64,000 bases of DNA from Janibacter anophelis NBRC 107843. GTDB taxonomy: Bacteria > Actinomycetota > Actinomycetes > Actinomycetales > Dermatophilaceae. The stretch spans positions 17,172-81,171 of the forward strand of contig NZ_BCSQ01000004.1 of NCBI RefSeq assembly GCF_001570945.1, given 5' to 3'. Numbering within the stretch: position 1 is the first letter of the stretch; the number at the start of each line of letters is the position of its first letter. Position numbers and translations under genes: made by a program. The notes under the pieces were generated by a model that was given only the letters and a program-made list of their open reading frames with translations, did not search any database and was not told where the DNA came from. Positions 1 through 9,113 of this stretch are shown piece by piece.

Positions 1-2
1 CG

Positions 3-371
3 GCCAACCTCGCCGAGCTCGACCTCTCGGGGTCCGTGGAGGTCGTCAAGACGCGCGACGACGCCTTCGTCGGGACCGAGCTGGCGGCCACCCTGGAGGG
101 ACTCGGCGCCGAGGCGGTCGTCGTCATCGGCGTCTCGACCCACACCTGCGTCATGCTCACGGCGGCGCACGCCTTCGCCCTCGACCTCGAGGTGGTGCTC
201 GTGCGGGACGCGATCGCGTCCCACCGGCCCGAGCTGCACGAGCTGACCCTCGACACCCTGCGGGACGAGTACCGATTCCCCCTCCTGGGCGCCGACGCGC
301 TGTGTCGCGTCGGCGCCGAGGAGGACGCCGGGGCCGTCAGGACCCGAGCAGCTCGAGGAGCGCTGCGTTGA
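3..371 (+). CDS. Isochorismatase-family cysteine hydrolase, 3' part only
   Basis: The gene enters from the left edge of the window, so only the last 122 residues are present. The segment GVSTHTCVMLTA carries the Cys nucleophile (codon at 147-149) in the setting typical of isochorismatase-like hydrolases, G-x-x-T-x-x-C-V-x-x-T-A. It is followed by a beta strand and the common 'RDAIAS' turn. Members hydrolyse C-N or ester bonds (nicotinamidase, isochorismatase and similar); the substrate cannot be told from this fragment. The last 35 bases overlap, tail to tail, the end of the PfpI-family gene on the opposite strand. The family call is solid; the exact activity is unknown. Confidence 0.75.
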   Translation, partial: ANLAELDLSGSVEVVKTRDDAFVGTELAATLEGLGAEAVVVIGVSTHTCVMLTAAHAFALDLEVVLVRDAIASHRPELHELTLDTLRDEYRFPLLGADALCRVGAEEDAGAVRTRAARGALR

Positions 372-888
372 AGGCCGGCAGGTCGTCGGGCTTGCGACTG
401 GTCACGAGGTGGCCGTCACGCACGACCTCCTCGTCGACCCACGTGCCACCGGCGTTGCGCACGTCCGTCTGGAGGCTGGGCCACGAGGTGACCCGCCGAC
501 CGGTGAGCACGTCCGCCTCGACGAGCATCCAGATGGCATGGCAGATCGCCGCCACCGGCCGCTCGCTCGAGACGGCCTCTCGCACGAAGGCCACGGCGGA
601 CTCGTCCAGGCGCAGGGCGTCCGGGTTGGCCACCCCGCCCGGCAGCACCACACCGGCGAAGTCGTCGACCACCGCCGTGGACAACGTGACGTCGACGGGG
701 AAGGTGTCGGCCGCGTCGAGGTGGTTGAAGGCCTGTACCTCGCCCTCGTCCGGCGCGACGAGCACCGGCTGCCACCCGGCGTCCTGCAGGGCCTGCCAGG
801 GCCCGGTCAACTCGCTCTGCTCGATGCCCTCCATCGCCACGAGGACGGCGACGCGCCGGGTCGTTGAAGTGTCGGAGGCGGATGTCAT
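337..888 (-). CDS. DJ-1/PfpI family protein (type 1 glutamine amidotransferase-like)
   Basis: This 183-residue single-domain protein has the PfpI/YhbO fold. An early Glu (GIEQSELTGP, near residue 24) and the nucleophile elbow AAICHAIW (Cys near 115, followed by His) form the usual Glu-Cys-His site. The turn LPGGVANPDALR is also typical. Relatives are stress-related deglycases, proteases or chaperones of damaged proteins; which of these applies here cannot be seen. A Shine-Dalgarno-like AAGGGAG lies just upstream of the ATG. The 3' end overlaps the cysteine-hydrolase gene coming from the left. Confidence 0.85.
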   Translation of the reverse strand: MTSASDTSTTRRVAVLVAMEGIEQSELTGPWQALQDAGWQPVLVAPDEGEVQAFNHLDAADTFPVDVTLSTAVVDDFAGVVLPGGVANPDALRLDESAVAFVREAVSSERPVAAICHAIWMLVEADVLTGRRVTSWPSLQTDVRNAGGTWVDEEVVRDGHLVTSRKPDDLPAFNAALLELLGS

Positions 889-981
889 CAGGTGCTCCCT
901 TCGTCGGGGTGTGGGTCGCGATCGGCCTACCCGTCGACGCCGCGTCCATGCGGATGCGGTCGACGCGAGGAGGATAGGCCC

Positions 982-1338
982 ATAAACCAGGACGAGGGTG
1001 GACCGGGCCGCGACGAGACGGCCGCCGAGCGCGCCGACCGCAACTGGAACGACCTGCTGCAGGAGTTCCGCGTCCTCCAGACGGGCGTGCAGGTCCTCGC
1101 CGGCTTCCTCCTGACCTTGCCTTCCAGTCGGCCTTCGCCGACCTGGACGGCACCCAGCGCGGCCTGTACCTGGTCCTGGTCCTGCTCGCCTTCCTCACGA
1201 CCATCCTGCTCGTGCTGCCGATCGCCGTGCACCGCCGGCTCTTCGGTCTGGCGCACAAGGACCGGCTGGTGCGGGTGGGCCACCTCGTGGTCCGTCTGGC
1301 GCTGGGTGCGGTCGCGCTGCTGACCGTCGGTCTGGCCA
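982..1338 (+). pseudogene. Broken DUF6328 membrane-protein gene
   Basis: Reading frame 1 gives the hydrophilic start DETAAERADRNWNDLLQEF followed by LQTGVQVLAGFLLTLP, the hallmark of actinobacterial DUF6328 small membrane proteins. After LP (near 1118) coding jumps to frame 3 (QSAFADLDGTQRGLYL, then VLLAFLTTILLVLPIAVHRR), so one base appears to be missing. It stops resembling the family after ALLTVGLA, around 1335, where sequence of an unrelated transporter begins. A good ribosome site, GAGGAGGA (967-974), sits 7 bases before ATA (982-984) rather than ATG, so the start codon may also be lost. All three defects fit gene decay. An assembly error is the alternative. Confidence 0.7.
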
Positions 1339-1339
1339 C

Positions 1340-2143
1340 TTCTTCGTCGCCGGCCCGCTCGGTGCGATCGGCCTGTACCTGCGATCGCAGCTCGACGAGA
1401 CCCCCGTCTACCAGGACCTCGAGGACGCCGGCGAGCGGGAGGAGTCGGCCACCCACGGCCTGCGCGACCTCATGGTCGAGTACTGGAAGCCGATGCTCAC
1501 GATGGCCGGCCTGGTCATCCCGCTGAACATCATCAACTACACGCTGCTGACGTACATGCCGACCTACCTCGAGACCAAGATCGGCCTCGACAGCGACAAG
1601 TCGCTCATCGTCATCCTCGTCGGCGAGCTGGTCATGATGGCCCTGCTGCCGTGGTGCGGCCACTACTCCGACATCGTCGGCCGGCGCCGGATGTGGTGGT
1701 TCTCGATGATCGGCCTGTTCGTCTTCGCCGTGCCCATGTACTGGCTGATGGGCCAGAGCTTCGTCGGCGCGCTCGTCGGATTCGCGGTCCTCGGCCTGCT
1801 GTACATCCCGCAGCTGTCGACGATCTCGGCGACCTTCCCGGCCATGTTCCCCGCCCGCGTGCGCTTCGCCGGCTTCGCGGTGACGTACAACGTCTTCACG
1901 GCGGCCTTCGGTGGCACCGCCGCCCCGATCAACGAGGCGGTCGTCGGTTCGACGGGCTTCCTGGAGTTCCCCGCCGTCTACATGATGCTCGCCTGCGTCA
2001 TCGGCATGGTCGCCCTGCTCTTCCTCAAGGAGACGGCCGGTGCCTCGCTGCACGGCACCGAGATCCCGGAGGCGGAGCCGGAGGACTACGGCGTCGAGGC
2101 GATCGCCGAGGAGTCGGCCGCGACGGACGCCGCCGGTCGCTGA
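1340..2143 (+). pseudogene. 3' fragment of an MHS-type MFS transporter
   Basis: From 1340 the frame reads FFVAGPLGAIGLYLRSQLDE, which is the end of transmembrane helix 6 and the central loop of metabolite:H+ symporters (ProP/KgtP/ShiA type). It continues through six more helices, including the loop-8/9 motif GHYSDIVGRRRMW, to a C-terminal acidic tail. The first half of the transporter (about six helices and the start) is missing; its place is taken by the DUF6328 remnant. The first usable start inside is ATG at 1472. A half transporter is unlikely to work. The intact C-terminal half suggests a recent deletion or rearrangement at about 1335-1340. Confidence 0.75.
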
Positions 2144-2151
2144 CCGGCACC

Positions 2152-2223
2152 GACATGACGAAGGGGGATCGCCCCGGGCGCTCGTGGACCGAGACCCGCG
2201 CGGTGGTCCCCCTTCGTCATGTC
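2152..2223. terminator. 16-bp perfect inverted repeat, probable terminator
   Basis: The arms at 2152-2167 (GACATGACGAAGGGGG) and 2208-2223 are perfect reverse complements separated by 40 bases. The hairpin starts 8 bases after the stop of the transporter fragment, so it probably ends transcription, although no T-run follows. Both arms contain the 9-mer CGAAGGGGG that is strongly over-represented throughout the window. Confidence 0.55.
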
Positions 2224-2462
2224 CATAGACTGCATACGTGACCGGTCCCACGACGCGCACCGTCCCGCGACCCCGCGTCCTCGCGGGGCAGGCGTGCATG
2301 CGCCCGTGGCAGCGCACGACGCTCCATCCGGGGACCAATGGCTGGATCAGCACGTGGGGCACCAATGCCCACGGGGAGATCGCCGGCTGCCCGCCGCCAA
2401 GCGGCTGAGGCGCCGCTGGCGCCACTCGCAGCCCCAGCTCCCTCCAGACAAGGTCGTCACAC
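2224..2462 (+). other. Intergenic stretch before nhaA with a doubtful 56-codon frame
   Basis: This gap lies between the terminator-like hairpin and nhaA. It contains an AT-richer patch at the left edge (ATAGACTGCATACG, 2225-2238) that could be a promoter. An open frame runs from GTG 2238 to TGA 2408 and would encode 56 residues, including MRPWQRTTLHPGTNGWISTW. I do not recognise the peptide and see no clear ribosome site, so I do not call it as a gene. The nhaA ribosome site is weak. Confidence 0.3.
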
Positions 2463-3743
2463 ATGTCCCAGTCCCCACCATCCACGAGCCGTCTGGCTCC
2501 CCACGAGCTCTGGCGCGGCGTCCACGCGACCGCGCAGAACGACGCGGTCGGCGGTGCGCTCCTCCTCGGCGCCACCGTCATCGCCCTGCTGCTCGCCAAC
2601 TCACCGGTGAGCGACATCTACGCCTCCGTCCGAGACTTCACCCTCGGACCGCACGCGATCCACCTCGACCTGACCATCGGCGAGTGGGCCGCGGACGGGT
2701 TGCTCGCGATCTTCTTCTTCGTCGTCGGCCTCGAGCTCAAGGAGGAGTTCGTCGCCGGCAAGCTGCGCAACCCGCGGCAGGCGGCGCTACCGATCGCGGC
2801 AGCCTTCGGCGGTGTGGCCGTCCCGGCGCTGATCTTCACGGCCATCGCGCTCGCGTCCGACTCGGAGGGTGCCCTCCGGGGCTGGGCCATCCCCACAGCC
2901 ACCGACATCGCCTTCGCGGTGGCGGTCCTCGCCGTGGTCGGCCGATTCCTGCCTCCGGCGCTGCGGGTCTTCCTCCTGACGCTCGCGATCGTCGACGACC
3001 TCATCGCGATCACGATCATCGCCGTCGTCTACACCGAGGGACTGCAGCTGCAGTGGCTGCTCCTCGCCCTCGTGCCGCTCGTGCTCTTCGGGCTGCTCAC
3101 CCAGCGCGGGGTGATCTCGTGGTGGCTCCTGGTGCCACTGGCCGTGCTCACCTGGGCACTCGTGCACGCGTCGGGCATCCACGCCACGGTGGCCGGCGTC
3201 CTGCTGGGCTTCACGGTGCCCGTCATCGCCACCCAACGAGCCCGGGTGCGGTCCTCGGTCGACGAGGACGGCACACCCGTGTACGACGGTGTCGCCGCCT
3301 ACCTCGCCGACCAGTGGGGGGTCTTCACCACCCTCGTCGCGGTCCCCGTGTTCGCCTTCTTCTCGGCCGGGGTGACGGTGGGCGGCCTCGACGGGTTCCG
3401 TACGGCCCTGCAGGACCCCATCACCATCGGCATCATCGCCGGTCTGTTCATCGGCAAGCCGGTGGGCATCACGGTCACGACCTTCCTGCTCAGCCGGTTG
3501 CCCGCCTTCCAGCTCGATGAGTCGCTGCGGTGGCCGGACATGATCGGCATAGGCTTCGTCGCCGGTGTCGGCTTCACCGTCTCGCTGCTCGTGGGTGAGC
3601 TGTCCTACGGTGCCGCGAGCGTCGCGGACGAGCACGTCAAGATCGGCGTCCTGCTCGGCTCGCTGATCTCGGCGCTCGTCGGAGGCGGCCTCCTCGCGTT
3701 GCGCAGCCGGGCCGCGCAACGGGCCGGGGCCACCGCGTCCTGA
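2463..3743 (+). CDS. nhaA: Na+/H+ antiporter NhaA
   Basis: This is a 426-residue integral membrane protein of the NhaA family, which exchanges cytoplasmic Na+ (or Li+) for protons and supports pH and salt homeostasis. The paired aspartates of the ion-binding site are D178-D179 in LAIVDDLIAI. The helix-4 motif PTATDIAFA and the segment FFFVVGLELKEEF are also present. The length is normal (380-450) with about 12 hydrophobic helices. The ATG start has only a weak Shine-Dalgarno. The gene converges with the SDR gene 40 bases downstream and appears monocistronic. Confidence 0.95.
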   Translation: MSQSPPSTSRLAPHELWRGVHATAQNDAVGGALLLGATVIALLLANSPVSDIYASVRDFTLGPHAIHLDLTIGEWAADGLLAIFFFVVGLELKEEFVAGKLRNPRQAALPIAAAFGGVAVPALIFTAIALASDSEGALRGWAIPTATDIAFAVAVLAVVGRFLPPALRVFLLTLAIVDDLIAITIIAVVYTEGLQLQWLLLALVPLVLFGLLTQRGVISWWLLVPLAVLTWALVHASGIHATVAGVLLGFTVPVIATQRARVRSSVDEDGTPVYDGVAAYLADQWGVFTTLVAVPVFAFFSAGVTVGGLDGFRTALQDPITIGIIAGLFIGKPVGITVTTFLLSRLPAFQLDESLRWPDMIGIGFVAGVGFTVSLLVGELSYGAASVADEHVKIGVLLGSLISALVGGGLLALRSRAAQRAGATAS

Positions 3744-3783
3744 GTCTCTGCGGTCGACGTCCGCTCGCCGGGTGGCAGGCCCC

Positions 3784-4686
3784 TCAGAAGACGGGCTTGC
3801 CACCCGTGACGCCGAGGACGGTGCCCGACACGTAGGAGGCCTCCCGCGGCGAGGCGAGGAAGACGAAGGCACCGGCGAGCTCGCCGGGCTGGCCGGCGCG
3901 ACCCAACGGCGTGTCCGCACCGAAGGCCTCGATCTTGGCCTCCTCCTGGGTCGCCGGCTGCAGCGGGGTCCAGATCGGCCCCGGGGCGACGGCGTTGACC
4001 CGGATGCCCCGGGCACCGACCTCGGCGGCGAGGTTGACCGTGAAGTTGTTGATCGCCGCCTTGGTCGAGGCGTAGTCGAGCAGCGAGGTGGAGGGCTCGT
4101 AGGCCTGGATCGAGCTGACGTTGATGATGCTCGCCCCTCGACCCAGGTGCGGCAGCGCCGCTCGCGTCAGCCAGAAGAGCGCGTGCAGGTTCGTGCGGAG
4201 CACGCGGTCGATGCGCTCGTCGCTCATCGCCTCGAGTCCGTCGTCACGGGCGAACTGCACGCCGGCGTTGTTGACGAGCACGTCGAGGCCACCCAGCCCC
4301 TCGACTGCAGCGGCGACGACCTCGTCGCAGGACCGTCGCTCGGTGAGGTCCGCCGGACAGAGCACGGCCGTGCGGCCGGCCTTGCGGACCCAGCCGGCCG
4401 TGTCCTCGGCGTCCTCCTGCTCCTCGGGGAGGTAGTTGATCGCGACGTCTGCACCCTCCCGGGCGAAGGCGATGGCCACGGCGCGGCCGATGCCAGAGTC
4501 CCCTCCCGTGATCAGCGTGCGCAGGCCCTCGAGGCGACCCCTGCCGACCCAGCTCTGCTCACCGTGGTCGGGCACGGGCTCCATGGCCGTCGTCGACCCC
4601 GGGAGCGCCTGCTGCTGCGCGGGGAAGCCGCCCTCGGGTCCGGTCGTCATCTCGGCGGCCCTGTGGCCGATGTCCGACTCACTCAT
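3784..4686 (-). CDS. SDR family oxidoreductase (YghA/GSP39-like)
   Basis: This 300-residue short-chain dehydrogenase has a roughly 45-residue N-terminal extension containing the words PVPDHGEQSWVGRGRLEG, typical of the general-stress SDRs related to E. coli YghA and B. subtilis YdaD/YhdF. The NAD(P) motif is ITGGDSGIGRA, followed by NNAGVQ, the catalytic Ser in NVSSIQAYEP and the Y-x-x-x-K in YASTK. A good ribosome site (AAGGAG) sits 7 bases before the ATG. It lies 32 bases downstream of the FCD regulator gene on the same strand and may be co-transcribed with it. The substrate is not evident. Confidence 0.9.
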   Translation of the reverse strand: MSESDIGHRAAEMTTGPEGGFPAQQQALPGSTTAMEPVPDHGEQSWVGRGRLEGLRTLITGGDSGIGRAVAIAFAREGADVAINYLPEEQEDAEDTAGWVRKAGRTAVLCPADLTERRSCDEVVAAAVEGLGGLDVLVNNAGVQFARDDGLEAMSDERIDRVLRTNLHALFWLTRAALPHLGRGASIINVSSIQAYEPSTSLLDYASTKAAINNFTVNLAAEVGARGIRVNAVAPGPIWTPLQPATQEEAKIEAFGADTPLGRAGQPGELAGAFVFLASPREASYVSGTVLGVTGGKPVF

Positions 4687-4718
4687 CGGGGCTCCTTCGT
4701 CGTCGGGACGACGGGGCA

Positions 4719-5426
4719 CTACCCGGGGTGTGCGGGTGGAAACGGCTGGGTCGACATGGCCTCGAGCAGCTGGGTCTCGGCGCGCTCGAGGTAGGCGAGC
4801 AGCTCGCTCTCGGCCTCGTCGAAGCGGTCCTGCGCCAGGAGGGCGGCCAGGTGACGATTGCCGTCGAGGTAGGGCTCGTGGAAGGTCCGCGGGTCGGCCA
4901 TCGTCGTGAAGACCAGGCGCATCTCGGCGAGGACCTGGCGCATGGCGTCGTCGACCCTGCGGCTCCCGACGAGCGCCGTGAGCGCCTCGTGGAAGTGCAT
5001 GTTGGCCGAGCCGAGGGCGCGCCAGTCCTCGGCGGCCGCGGCCGCGCTCCCTTCGTCCACCGCGGCGTGCAGGGCGGTCAGGTCGGGGCCATCGGTCGCG
5101 ACCTGCCGTACCGCCGCCACCTCGAGGATCCGACGGAAGGCGTAGAGGTCGCGCACGTCGGCGCTCTCCAGCGCCCGCACGAAGACTCCGCGGTTGAACT
5201 CGCGGACGACGAGCCGCTCGTGCTCGAGGATCTGGAAGGCCTCGCGCAGCGTGTTGCGCGAGACGCCCAGGGCGGTGCCGATGCGCTCCTCCGACAGCCG
5301 CGTCCCGGGCTGCAGGTCCCCCTCGATGATCCGCGTGCGGAGGGCCTCGGCGACCTTCGCGCTCGCGCTCGCGCGCTCCATCGAGCCGCGCTCGGACTCC
5401 AGTGCGGAGAGCCAGTCCTGCCCCAT
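4719..5426 (-). CDS. GntR family regulator, FCD (FadR-type) subfamily
   Basis: The N-terminal winged helix (LRTRIIEGDLQPGTRLSEER, then LGVSRNTLREAF) is followed by an all-helical FCD effector domain. Its metal/ligand residues appear in FRRILEVAAVRQ, NMHFHEAL and GNRHLAAL. I place the start at ATG 5426, 8 bases after GAAGGGG; an in-frame GTG at 5435 would add three residues. The gene is divergent from the 5-oxoproline operon across 130 bases that contain a perfect FadR-type operator, so it probably represses that operon and itself. In Bacillus the comparable operon has an IclR-type regulator (KipR), so the regulator differs here. The ligand is likely 5-oxoproline or a related acid (inference). 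Confidence 0.88.
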   Translation of the reverse strand: MGQDWLSALESERGSMERASASAKVAEALRTRIIEGDLQPGTRLSEERIGTALGVSRNTLREAFQILEHERLVVREFNRGVFVRALESADVRDLYAFRRILEVAAVRQVATDGPDLTALHAAVDEGSAAAAAEDWRALGSANMHFHEALTALVGSRRVDDAMRQVLAEMRLVFTTMADPRTFHEPYLDGNRHLAALLAQDRFDEAESELLAYLERAETQLLEAMSTQPFPPAHPG

Positions 5427-5484
5427 CGTGCCCACCCCTTCGTCGCGGCTCGTGGATCGAGACTAGCGGATCCGGGTATTGCCG

Positions 5485-5499
5485 GATTGTTGAACAATC
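5485..5499. promoter_or_regulatory. Candidate operator of the FCD regulator
   Basis: The perfect inverted repeat GATTGT-TGA-ACAATC has the core TTGTTGAACAA (5487-5497). This matches the TNGTNNNACNA consensus known for FadR-subfamily GntR proteins at every fixed position. It lies in the divergent gap, about 60 bases from each start codon, in the only AT-rich patch, so it can control both directions. Confidence 0.7.
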
Positions 5500-5559
5500 G
5501 CTACCGTGAGTGATCAGGAGCACAATGAGGTGTTCCGGTGACCGAGGAGGAGAACCCCG

Positions 5560-6813
5560 ATGACGCAGGCTCCAGACCCCCAGGCCGACACGCCACCCGC
5601 CCAGACCACGGGCTCCGCCACGGGCGCCGCCTCCAAGGGCGCGCTCCTCGGAGCGATGTTCCTCATGGCCACCAGCGCCATCGGACCCGGATTCATCACC
5701 CAGACGACCGTCTTCACCGCCGAGCTCGGCGCCGCCTTCGCCTTCGCGATCCTCGTCTCGATCATCGTCGACATCGCGGTGCAGCTGAACGTCTGGCGCG
5801 TCATCGGCGTCTCCGGCATGCGGGCCCAGGACCTCGCCAACCGGGTCATCCCCGGCTTCGGCTACGTGCTCGCAGCCCTCGTCGTCTTCGGTGGGCTCGT
5901 CTTCAACATCGGCAACATCGGCGGGACGGGGCTGGGCGTCAACGCGATGCTCGGCGCCGACGCCAAGATCGGCGGCGCGATCTCCGCCCTCATCGCCATC
6001 GCGATCTTCGTCAGCAAGAAGGCGGGCGTCGCGATGGACCGCATCGTCGTCGTCCTCGGCGTGCTGATGATCGGCATGGTCGCCTACGCGGCCGTGGCCA
6101 CGAGCCCGCCCTACGGCGATGCCCTCACCCAGACCGTCCTGCCGGACAAGGTCGACTTCCTCATCATCACCACGCTCATCGGCGGCACCGTCGGTGGCTA
6201 CATCACCTACGCCGGCGCCCACCGCATGGTCGACTCCGGCATCACCGGCCCCGTGCGGATCGCGGCGATCAGCCGGGGGTCGATCACCGGCATCCTCGTC
6301 ACCGGCGTCATGCGCGGCTTGCTCTTCCTGGCCATCCTCGGTGTCGTCGTCGGTGGGGTGAACCTCATCGGCGTCGACAACCCGCCGGCCGTCGCCTTCG
6401 AGGCCGCTCTCGGGGAGGCCGGCCTGCGCCTCTTCGGCATCATCCTGTGGGCGGCGAGCATCACGAGCGTCATCGGCGCCTCGTACACCTCGGTCAGCTT
6501 CCTCACGACGTTCAACGAGACGATCAACAAGCACCGGCAGTGGGTCGTCGTGCTCTTCATCCTCATCTCGGCCGTCATCTACGTCTCCCTCGGTCAGTCG
6601 CCCGCGACCCTGCTCATCCTCGCCGGCGCGCTCAACGGCCTGATCCTGCCCTTCGGCTTCGGCATCCTCATCTGGGTCGCCCTGCGGCGCAAGGACCTGC
6701 TGGGCGGGTACGACTACCCCAAGTGGCTCGCCTACATCGGTCTGGCGATCTTCCTGCTGACGATCTACCTCGGCTACCAGTCCTTCAGCGGGATCGTCGA
6801 CCTCTGGCAGTGA
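5560..6813 (+). CDS. Nramp-superfamily transporter of the 5-oxoproline operon (YcsG-like)
   Basis: This 417-residue membrane protein has about 11 helices and the overall Nramp layout. The helix-1 metal motif DPGN is replaced by GPGF ([10 protein letters not shown]), and there is no Met-Pro-His in the helix-6 region ([16 protein letters not shown]). A divalent-metal role is therefore unlikely. The position immediately upstream of pxpABC matches Bacillus ycsG, so import of 5-oxoproline or another small acid is plausible (inference from context). A strong GAGGAGGAG ribosome site lies 10 bases before the ATG. This is the first gene after the operator, and pxpA starts 40 bases downstream. Confidence 0.85.
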   Translation: MTQAPDPQADTPPAQTTGSATGAASKGALLGAMFLMATSAIGPGFITQTTVFTAELGAAFAFAILVSIIVDIAVQLNVWRVIGVSGMRAQDLANRVIPGFGYVLAALVVFGGLVFNIGNIGGTGLGVNAMLGADAKIGGAISALIAIAIFVSKKAGVAMDRIVVVLGVLMIGMVAYAAVATSPPYGDALTQTVLPDKVDFLIITTLIGGTVGGYITYAGAHRMVDSGITGPVRIAAISRGSITGILVTGVMRGLLFLAILGVVVGGVNLIGVDNPPAVAFEAALGEAGLRLFGIILWAASITSVIGASYTSVSFLTTFNETINKHRQWVVVLFILISAVIYVSLGQSPATLLILAGALNGLILPFGFGILIWVALRRKDLLGGYDYPKWLAYIGLAIFLLTIYLGYQSFSGIVDLWQ

Positions 6814-6853
6814 TCCCACTCCCCCGACCACGAACCGACGACTAGGAGCAACG

Positions 6854-7621
6854 ATGCAGATCGACCTCAACGCCGACCTCGGTGAGAGCTTCGGGCGGTG
6901 GACGCTCGGTGACGACGACGCGATGCTCGAGGTGGTGACGAGCGCCAACGTCGCCTGCGGGTTCCACGCCGGTGACGCGTCGGTGCTGCGGCACAGCTGT
7001 GAGGGCGCGGCGCAGCGGGGCGTGGCGATCGGCGCGCAGGTGGGCTATCGCGACCTCGCGGGCTTCGGTCGGCGCTTCATCGACATCGCGCCGGCCGAGC
7101 TCACGGATGACGTGATCTACCAGATCGGTGCGCTGGAGGGCTTCGCCAAGGTGGCCGGTACCCGGGTGCGCTACGTCAAGCCGCACGGCGCGTTGTACAA
7201 CGCGATCGTCCACCACGAGGAGCAGGCAGCGGCGGTCGTCGACGCGGTCGTGCAGTACGACCGCACGCTGCCGGTCCTCGGGCTGCCGGGGTCGGCGTGG
7301 TTGCGGCTCGCGGAGGAGGCCGGACTGACGACGGTCGGCGAGGCCTTCGCCGACCGGGCCTACACGCCCGAGGGCACGCTCGTCTCCCGCCGGGAGGCGG
7401 GGGCCGTCCTCCACGATCCCGCCGAGATCGCGCAGCGGTGCGTCCGCATCGCGACGCAGGGGGAGGTCGTCGCCGTCGACGGCAGCGTCGTCCCCGCGCC
7501 GGCCGGGTCGCTGTGCGTCCACGGCGACAGCCCGGGCGCCGTCGAGATCGCGCGCCAGGTGCGGGCCGCGCTGGAGCAGGTCAAGGTGGACCTGACCCCC
7601 TTCGCCCAGGAGTCGGCGTGA
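6854..7621 (+). CDS. pxpA: 5-oxoprolinase subunit A (LamB/YcsF family)
   Basis: This 255-residue protein starts with [16 protein letters not shown], the diagnostic opening of the LamB/YcsF family. Further signature blocks are [26 protein letters not shown] and [12 protein letters not shown]. With PxpB and PxpC it forms the bacterial ATP-dependent 5-oxoprolinase, which opens cyclic 5-oxoproline (pyroglutamate, a damage product of glutamine) to glutamate. AGGAG precedes the ATG. Its TGA overlaps the GTG of pxpB, which suggests translational coupling. Confidence 0.96.
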   Translation: MQIDLNADLGESFGRWTLGDDDAMLEVVTSANVACGFHAGDASVLRHSCEGAAQRGVAIGAQVGYRDLAGFGRRFIDIAPAELTDDVIYQIGALEGFAKVAGTRVRYVKPHGALYNAIVHHEEQAAAVVDAVVQYDRTLPVLGLPGSAWLRLAEEAGLTTVGEAFADRAYTPEGTLVSRREAGAVLHDPAEIAQRCVRIATQGEVVAVDGSVVPAPAGSLCVHGDSPGAVEIARQVRAALEQVKVDLTPFAQESA

Positions 7622-8232
7622 AGGTCATGCCCTGCGCCGACTCCGGCCTGCTCGTCGAGCTGTCCGACATGGACGAGGTGCTCGCGCTGTACGCCCACCT
7701 CGAGGAGGACCTACCGGACGGCGTGGTCGACATGATCCCGGCCGCGACGACGCTGCTCCTCACCATCGACCGGTCGGTGACCGACGTCGAGAGCCTGGCC
7801 CGACAGGTCCGGTCGATCGAGATCGGGACCCACCACCGCGCGACCACGGGCGAGATCGAGGTCCCGGTCGTCTACGACGGGGAGGACCTCGCCGAGGTCG
7901 CGCGCCTCACCGGGCTCGACGAGCGGGCGGTCATCGAGGCCCACACCGGGACGCCGTGGACGGTGGCCTTCTGCGGCTTCGCCCCGGGCTTCGGCTACAT
8001 GGTCGGCGGCGACGAGCGGCTGCAGGTGCCGCGACGCGACAACCCCCGCACCCGGGTGCCCCGCGGGTCGGTGGCGATCGCCGGCGAGTTCGCGAGCATC
8101 TACCCCCGGGAGTCGCCCGGTGGCTGGCAGCTCATCGGACGCACCGCCCTGGAGGTCTGGGACATCGACCGTGAGCCGCCCGCCCTGCTCGTGCCGGGCA
8201 CGGTCGTGCGCTACGTCGAGGTCACGGTATGA
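7618..8232 (+). CDS. pxpB: 5-oxoprolinase subunit B (KipI-like)
   Basis: This 204-residue protein of the KipI/PxpB family contains the conserved block [20 protein letters not shown], then [17 protein letters not shown] and GGWQLIGRT. These features are shared with the N-terminal half of allophanate-hydrolase subunits. I chose the GTG at 7618, which overlaps the pxpA stop (GTGA); ATG 7627 is an alternative. The protein works with PxpC in activating 5-oxoproline with ATP. The name KipI comes from the Bacillus sporulation kinase inhibitor; this organism shows no sign of that role. Confidence 0.94.
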   Translation: MKVMPCADSGLLVELSDMDEVLALYAHLEEDLPDGVVDMIPAATTLLLTIDRSVTDVESLARQVRSIEIGTHHRATTGEIEVPVVYDGEDLAEVARLTGLDERAVIEAHTGTPWTVAFCGFAPGFGYMVGGDERLQVPRRDNPRTRVPRGSVAIAGEFASIYPRESPGGWQLIGRTALEVWDIDREPPALLVPGTVVRYVEVTV

Positions 8233-9113
8233 GCCGCTTCCGCGCCCTCGAGATCATCGCCACCGGACCGCAGGCGACGGTCCAGGACCTCGGCCGGATC
8301 GGTCTCGCCGGCCTCGGTGTCGGGCGCTCCGGCGCGGCCGACGCCGGCTCACTACGTCTGGCCAACCGGCTGCTCGGCAATCCCGAGGGCGCGGCAGCCC
8401 TCGAGGTGACCCTGGGCGGCCTCGAGGTCCGCGCCCGCGGTGGCGTCTGGGTCGTGGTCACCGGAGCCACGACACCGGCATCGGTGGACGGTCGGCCCGT
8501 GGGCCACGCAGCGGTGACGTGGATACCGGACGGGTCCTCCCTTCGTCTGGGGGCCGCGACGGCAGGCCTGCGCAGCTACGTCGCCGTCCGTGGTGGCATC
8601 GACGTGGCCCCGGTGCTGTCCTCGCGGTCGACCGACACGCTGGCCGAGCTCGGCCCGCCCGTCCCCTCGCCCGGTGACCTGCTCCCGGTCGGCCCCGCTC
8701 CGAGCGCACCGCCCACCGTCGACGTGGCGCCCGTCGCCGTGCCGACGCTCGGCGAGGTGAGGTTGCGCGTCGCGCCGGGGCCCCGCCTGGACTGGTTCGC
8801 GGCCGACGCGCTCGAGACCCTCCTCGGGGGCAGCTACGAGGTCACGGCTGAGAGCAACCGGGTCGGCATGCGCCTGTCCGGACCGGTGCTGGAGCGGGCG
8901 CGCGAGGGCGAGCTGAAGAGCGAGGGCATGCTCCCCGGCGCCCTCCAGGTCCCGCCGACGGGACAGCCGACCCTCTTCCTCGCCGACCACCCCGTCACCG
9001 GCGGGTACCCGGTCATCGGCGTCGTCGTGGGTGACGACGTGGGTCGCGCCGCGCAGGCACAGCCGGGCCAGCGCGTCCGCTTCGTCGTCGAAGGGGGGCG
9101 CAGCCGTGCCTGA
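8229..9113 (+). CDS. pxpC: 5-oxoprolinase subunit C (KipA, biotin-dependent carboxyltransferase family)
   Basis: This 294-residue protein has the usual KipA/PxpC features: [20 protein letters not shown] near the start, [20 protein letters not shown], the domain-joining block AVRGGIDV, and [12 protein letters not shown] near the C-terminus. The ATG overlaps the pxpB stop (ATGA). It is slightly shorter than the commonest length (about 310-330) but no motif is missing. It forms the catalytic pair with PxpB. Confidence 0.94.
   Translation: MSRFRALEIIATGPQATVQDLGRIGLAGLGVGRSGAADAGSLRLANRLLGNPEGAAALEVTLGGLEVRARGGVWVVVTGATTPASVDGRPVGHAAVTWIPDGSSLRLGAATAGLRSYVAVRGGIDVAPVLSSRSTDTLAELGPPVPSPGDLLPVGPAPSAPPTVDVAPVAVPTLGEVRLRVAPGPRLDWFAADALETLLGGSYEVTAESNRVGMRLSGPVLERAREGELKSEGMLPGALQVPPTGQPTLFLADHPVTGGYPVIGVVVGDDVGRAAQAQPGQRVRFVVEGGRSRA

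Noticed and set aside
2238..2408. Small gene of 56 codons
   Set aside because: No ribosome site and no recognisable similarity; kept only as a note on the intergenic gap.
416..2617. A 733-codon minus-strand open frame
   Set aside because: It runs antisense to the transporter fragment and partly out of frame with the PfpI gene; the translation is low-complexity Arg/Gly/Asp without domains.
5560..6813. Manganese/iron transporter MntH
   Set aside because: The DPGN and MPH metal-binding motifs are replaced; operon context is 5-oxoproline use.
3784..6948. A 1054-codon open frame on the minus strand
   Set aside because: Only its last 300 codons (3784-4686) are a real SDR gene; the rest is antisense to the FCD regulator, Nramp-like and pxpA genes, whose motifs are clear. 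Long spurious frames are normal at this GC content.
7618..9113. Sporulation kinase inhibitor KipI and antagonist KipA
   Set aside because: There are no sporulation kinases here and the full pxpABC set is present; 5-oxoprolinase is the supported role.
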